A stretch of 64,000 bases of DNA from assembly GCF_013391105.1 (NCBI RefSeq), contig NZ_CP058335.1, forward strand, positions 1,426,001-1,490,000. Direction: 5' to 3'. The position numbers and the translations under genes were made by a program. Each line of letters opens with the position of its first letter. Within the stretch, counting starts at the first letter, position 1. The DNA is from Natronomonas salina (GTDB lineage Archaea; Halobacteriota; Halobacteria; Halobacteriales; Haloarculaceae). The notes under the pieces were generated by a model, which was given only the letters and a program-made list of their open reading frames with translations, searched no databases and was not told the DNA's origin. Shown piece by piece: positions 61,100 to 64,000 of the stretch.

Positions 61100-63115
61100 T
61101 CAGTCGTGGGCCTGGACCGCCTCCACGTCCTCCTCGCCGTAGATGTCCTCGATGGCGGACTCGAACTCCTGGCGGATGTGCCGGCGCTTCTTCTTCATCG
61201 ACGGCGTCAGCAGGTCGTTGTCGGTGGTCCACCCGTGGGGGACCAGTCGGAACTCCTTGATCTGCTCGGACTTCGACAGGTCCGCGTTGATCCGCTCGAC
61301 GTCCTCGCCGATCCACTCGCGGACGCGCTCGTCCCGGCAGATGGCCGCGCGGTCCTCGGGCAGGTCGACGTCCTCGGTGGCGGCCCACGACTCCATGAGC
61401 TCGAAGTCCGGGACGACGAGCGCGGCGACGAACTTCCGGTCGTCGCCGACGACCATCAGCTGGTCGACGCGCGCCGAGGTGGCGAACGCGTCCTCGATGG
61501 GTTCCGGCGCGACGTTCTTGCCCGTATCGAGGACCAGCAGCTGCTTGACCCGGTCGACGAACGTGAAGTAGCCGTCCTCGTCGCGGGCGACCACGTCGCC
61601 GGTCCGGAAGTAGCCGTCCTCGGTGAACGCCGCGTCGGTCGCCTCCGGGTCGTTCCAGTAGCGGTCGAAGACGTTCGGCCCCTTCGCGAGCAGCTCGCCG
61701 ACCTCGCCATCGGTCGCCTCGCCCGTCTCCGCGGAGTTGACCGAGTTGAGGTCGTACGGGAACGGGTCGAGCGCCAGGTCGACGTCGCACAGCGCGAGGC
61801 CCATCGTCCCCGGGCGGGTGTCCTCCGGCGGGTTGAGCGTCAGTACCGGCGCGGTCTCGGTGAGCCCGTACCCCTCGACGATGGTCAGCCCCATGGCCCC
61901 GTAGAGCTTCGCGAGGTCCTCCGAGAGCGAGCCGCCCCCGGAGACCAGCAGCTGGACGTTGCCGCCGAGGGCCTCCCGGACCTGCGAGTAGACCAGCCGG
62001 TCGGCGACCGCCCGCTTGGCCTTCAGCCCCAGGCCGGGGTCGTCGGCCTCGTCGTACCGCTGGCCGACCCCGACCGCCCACTCGAAGATCCGCTCGCGGA
62101 CGGGCGACTCGGCGGCCTGCTCGCGCATCTGCTTGTAGATCCGCTCGTAGACCCGCGGGACCGAGGCGGCGGCCTCCGGAGCGACCTGCTCGATGTCGTC
62201 GCCGACGGTCTCGGCGCTCTCGGCGTAGGCGATGGTCACGCCGGTCGCGAACTCCAGGTAGTGGACGATGCGCTCGAAGGCGTGGGCCAGCGGCAGGAAC
62301 GACAGCGACGTCATCCCGGCCTCCAGGGTCGGGACGTCCGGCCCCTTGTCGGGCCGCGGGCCGACGCGCCGGTGGACCTGGTTCAGGCACGTCCGCCAGT
62401 TTTCGTGGGTCAGCTCGACGCCCTTCGGCGTCCCCGTGGTCCCCGACGTGTACACGATGGAGGACAGCGACGTCCAGTCGCGCTCACCGAGCCACGACTC
62501 GAGGGTCGCGTCGTCGTAGCGCTCGGCGCCCAGCTCGTAGACCTTCGCGAGCGTGTAGACGTTCTCCCAGGCGGCGTGGTCGGCGGTCACCTCGTCGACG
62601 TCCGCGGTGACGCGGTCCATGACGACGACGAACTCCAGGTCGAGGTCGTCCGAGACGTCCAGCACCGTCTCCAAGAGCGCCTCGTTCTCCACGACGCAGC
62701 CCATCGCCTCGCTGTCCTCCAGCAGGTACCGGACCTGCTCCTCCGAGGACTCCCGGTAGACGGTCGCCACGACGCCGCCGGCCGTCTGGACGGCGAGGTC
62801 GGTCTGGGCCCACTCGGCCCGGGTGTCCGAGTAGATGGCGACGCGGTCGTCAGGCCCGACGCCCAGCTCCCGGAAGCCGGTCGCGAGCCGGCTCACCGCC
62901 TTCGCCATCTCCGAGTAGGTGATCGCCTCGTACTCCCCGGCCGCCGGCTGTGGGAGGACCCCGGGCGTCATCGACCGGTCCGAGACGGCACCCTTGTACT
63001 CCTGGGCGGGGCGGTCCCCGTATCGGCCGACCGCGTCGAAGAAGAGGCGCGGAATCGTCGTCTCCCCGATCACCTCGTCCGTGTACTCACGTTCGACCTC
63101 TCTCCAGTCGGTCAT
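61100..63115 (-). CDS. Long-chain fatty-acyl-CoA synthetase (AMP-forming)
   Basis: 671-residue adenylate-forming enzyme that activates a fatty acid to acyl-CoA. ATG at 63115 gives MTDWREVEREYTDEVIGETT. The AMP motif is SLSSIVYTSGTTGTPKGVEL, then VEGYGLTETAPVLTLNPPED, DGYFRTGDVVARDEDGYFTF and VDRVKQLLVLDTGKNVAPEP IE with the catalytic lysine of the domain, LVPHGWTTDNDLLTPSMKKK at the C-terminus. Similar to archaeal and bacterial FadD/long-chain synthetases. Single gene; an ArsA-like or FadR-like regulator is not present. Substrate chain length cannot be read from sequence. Confidence 0.9.
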   Translation of the reverse strand: MTDWREVEREYTDEVIGETTIPRLFFDAVGRYGDRPAQEYKGAVSDRSMTPGVLPQPAAGEYEAITYSEMAKAVSRLATGFRELGVGPDDRVAIYSDTRAEWAQTDLAVQTAGGVVATVYRESSEEQVRYLLEDSEAMGCVVENEALLETVLDVSDDLDLEFVVVMDRVTADVDEVTADHAAWENVYTLAKVYELGAERYDDATLESWLGERDWTSLSSIVYTSGTTGTPKGVELTHENWRTCLNQVHRRVGPRPDKGPDVPTLEAGMTSLSFLPLAHAFERIVHYLEFATGVTIAYAESAETVGDDIEQVAPEAAASVPRVYERIYKQMREQAAESPVRERIFEWAVGVGQRYDEADDPGLGLKAKRAVADRLVYSQVREALGGNVQLLVSGGGSLSEDLAKLYGAMGLTIVEGYGLTETAPVLTLNPPEDTRPGTMGLALCDVDLALDPFPYDLNSVNSAETGEATDGEVGELLAKGPNVFDRYWNDPEATDAAFTEDGYFRTGDVVARDEDGYFTFVDRVKQLLVLDTGKNVAPEPIEDAFATSARVDQLMVVGDDRKFVAALVVPDFELMESWAATEDVDLPEDRAAICRDERVREWIGEDVERINADLSKSEQIKEFRLVPHGWTTDNDLLTPSMKKKRRHIRQEFESAIEDIYGEEDVEAVQAHD

Positions 63116-63222
63116 ACCCGGTGATACGACAGGACGCACTTAACCATGCGTGACCGTAGCGAACTCACGCGTTGAGGGTTTATTACTAGCGAGAGTCGAA
63201 CGGCGATGGTCTACCGCGCCGC

Positions 63223-63675
63223 TCAGTACTCCAGGTCGAACTGCTCGTTCTCGGTGACGGTGTTGAGCACGACGCTGGTGTTGGACTCCTTGATGTCGGG
63301 GTCGATGAGCAGTTCCTTGATCTGGTCGTTCATGTGGTCGGTGTCGTTGAACTTCCCGATGGCGACGATGTCGTGGTCGCCGGTGACCTCGTAGACCGAC
63401 ACCATGTGCTTGTGGTCGGCGAGGCGGTCGGTGATCTCCGGCAGGGCGCTGCCCTCGACCTTCATCTGGATGATGGCGGTGACGTCGTAGCCGAGTTTGC
63501 CGTAGTTGACGCGCGGGGCGTACCCCTCGATGATGCCGTCGTCCTCGAGGTCCGAGATGTGGTTCGAGACGGTCGTCACGGAGACGTCGAGGTCCTCCCC
63601 GAGCGAGCGCAGCGAGGCCCGGCCGTCCTCCAGGAGTGCGTTCACCAATTTGCGGTCGAGATTTTCGTACGTCAT
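63223..63675 (-). CDS. lrp: Lrp/AsnC-family regulator beside glnA
   Basis: 150-residue regulator: [23 protein letters not shown] then [40 protein letters not shown], effector domain [20 protein letters not shown] and [20 protein letters not shown]. The same lrp-glnA neighbourhood is known in Halobacterium, where Lrp is tied to amino-acid and nitrogen metabolism. Paralogue of the Lrp after the amt gene. Its TATA-like box (63700-63705) and the mirrored motif at 63681 are in the shared promoter region. Confidence 0.92.
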   Translation of the reverse strand: MTYENLDRKLVNALLEDGRASLRSLGEDLDVSVTTVSNHISDLEDDGIIEGYAPRVNYGKLGYDVTAIIQMKVEGSALPEITDRLADHKHMVSVYEVTGDHDIVAIGKFNDTDHMNDQIKELLIDPDIKESNTSVVLNTVTENEQFDLEY

Positions 63676-63680
63676 TACGC

Positions 63681-63776
63681 CCTACTACTACCCCAGGGGT
63701 TTAGAACTTTACGAATATCCACTTCTTCTGTGAGAGACGGGAGATTTGCGCAGAGCAGCAAGGTTAAAGTAGTAGG
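63681..63776. promoter_or_regulatory. Divergent lrp-glnA control region with a mirrored 9-base motif
   Basis: Two TATA-like boxes lie back to back: TCTAAA on the minus strand for lrp (63700-63705, 25-30 bases before its ATG) and GTTAAA on the plus strand for glnA (63763-63768, 35-40 bases before its ATG). CCTACTACT (63681-63689) sits between the lrp box and its start, and its exact complement AGTAGTAGG (63768-63776) starts at the end of the glnA box. A regulator bound at both could block both promoters at once; Lrp itself is a candidate. Confidence 0.5.
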
Positions 63777-63802
63777 CTGCTTCGAAGCGGACGACGAGAA
63801 AA

Positions 63803-64000
63803 ATGACGAACGACAACGTAGCCACCGACGGTGGCCTCTCCCCCCAAGCACAGAGCGTGCTCGACGAGATAGACGAGAAGAACGTCGACTTCCTGCGGCT
63901 GCAGTTCACCGACATCCTCGGGACGGTCAAGAACGTCTCCGTCCCCGCCGAGCAGGCCGAGAAGGCCTTCACGGAGGGTATCTACTTCGACGGGTCCTCC
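63803..64000 (+). CDS. glnA: Glutamine synthetase, N-terminal part (cut by window end)
   Basis: ATP-dependent ammonium assimilation into glutamine. The first 66 codons are in the window: [82 protein letters not shown] and GIYFDGSS are the family's N-terminal beta-grasp signatures. The rest is outside the window. Divergent from lrp over a short, symmetric control region. Confidence 0.95.
   Translation, partial: MTNDNVATDGGLSPQAQSVLDEIDEKNVDFLRLQFTDILGTVKNVSVPAEQAEKAFTEGIYFDGSS

Noticed and set aside
1-64000. CRISPR arrays, insertion sequences, prophage or defence islands
   Set aside because: No regularly spaced repeats, transposases, integrases or known defence genes were recognised anywhere in the window.

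Overview
The window is a haloarchaeal chromosome segment. The DNA is very GC-rich, the predicted proteins are strongly acidic, start codons are preceded at about 25-35 bases by TATA-like boxes (leaderless-type promoters), and the informational genes are archaeal: eL39, eL31, aIF6, LX/eL20, prefoldin alpha, FtsY, eL40, TiaS, KptA, Tsr3 and COG1395. HalOD1, DUF7344, DUF5786 and GfcR point to Halobacteria. I cannot name the genus.

Layout. 1-1801: end of an ammonium transporter fused to a P-II domain, then an Lrp-type regulator. 2230-8849: assimilatory nitrate block on the minus strand (nasA, narK, mobA, then nirA), with candidate micropeptide genes at its joints. 8850-9364: structured gap without a clear gene. 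9365-13161: hemL, glutaredoxin, a small zinc-finger/DUF7344 pair and an arylsulfotransferase-like protein. 13211-17327: purine-type permease, GfcR, PyrE and an enolase-superfamily enzyme. 17383-21396: histidine kinase, DUF424, TPR protein and a CaCA exchanger. 21490-23238: ThpR, eL39, eL31 and aIF6. 23290-31917: metabolic and membrane genes (PanE-like, 2-hydroxyacid dehydrogenase, CstA, ArsA/Get3 ATPase, quinone oxidoreductase). 32012-33768: LX/eL20, pfdA and ftsY. 33799-37031: membrane zinc protein, enoyl-CoA hydratase and a RecJ-like DHH protein. 37067-40253: hemC, uroporphyrinogen-III methyltransferase, hemD and kptA. 40467-46215: COG1395 regulator, tiaS, threonine synthase, a hairpin-rich gap and an aldehyde ferredoxin oxidoreductase. 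46275-54440: antiporter, MBL hydrolase, serS, Tsr3 and hypotheticals. 54532-57110: eL40, MBL hydrolase, DUF5786, DUF99 and a type-4 uracil-DNA glycosylase. 57212-60849: phosphonate-type ABC transporter and hisH. 61100-64000: acyl-CoA synthetase, a second Lrp regulator and the start of glnA.

How it works together. Nitrogen assimilation is the main theme: ammonium import with a built-in P-II domain, nitrate import and reduction, nitrite reduction to ammonium, and glutamine synthetase. Related Lrp-type regulators sit beside the ammonium transporter and beside glnA. The tetrapyrrole genes (hemL, hemC, hemD, uroporphyrinogen-III methyltransferase) lead to the siroheme used by nitrite reductase, and mobA makes the molybdopterin dinucleotide used by nitrate reductase. 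No rRNA, tRNA, CRISPR array, transposase or phage gene was recognised. The most unusual signals are the Amt-P-II fusion, the short ORFs joined to nasA and nirA, a family of hairpins with 11-base loops, a mirrored 9-base motif between lrp and glnA, and a perfect 36-base in-frame duplication in tiaS.
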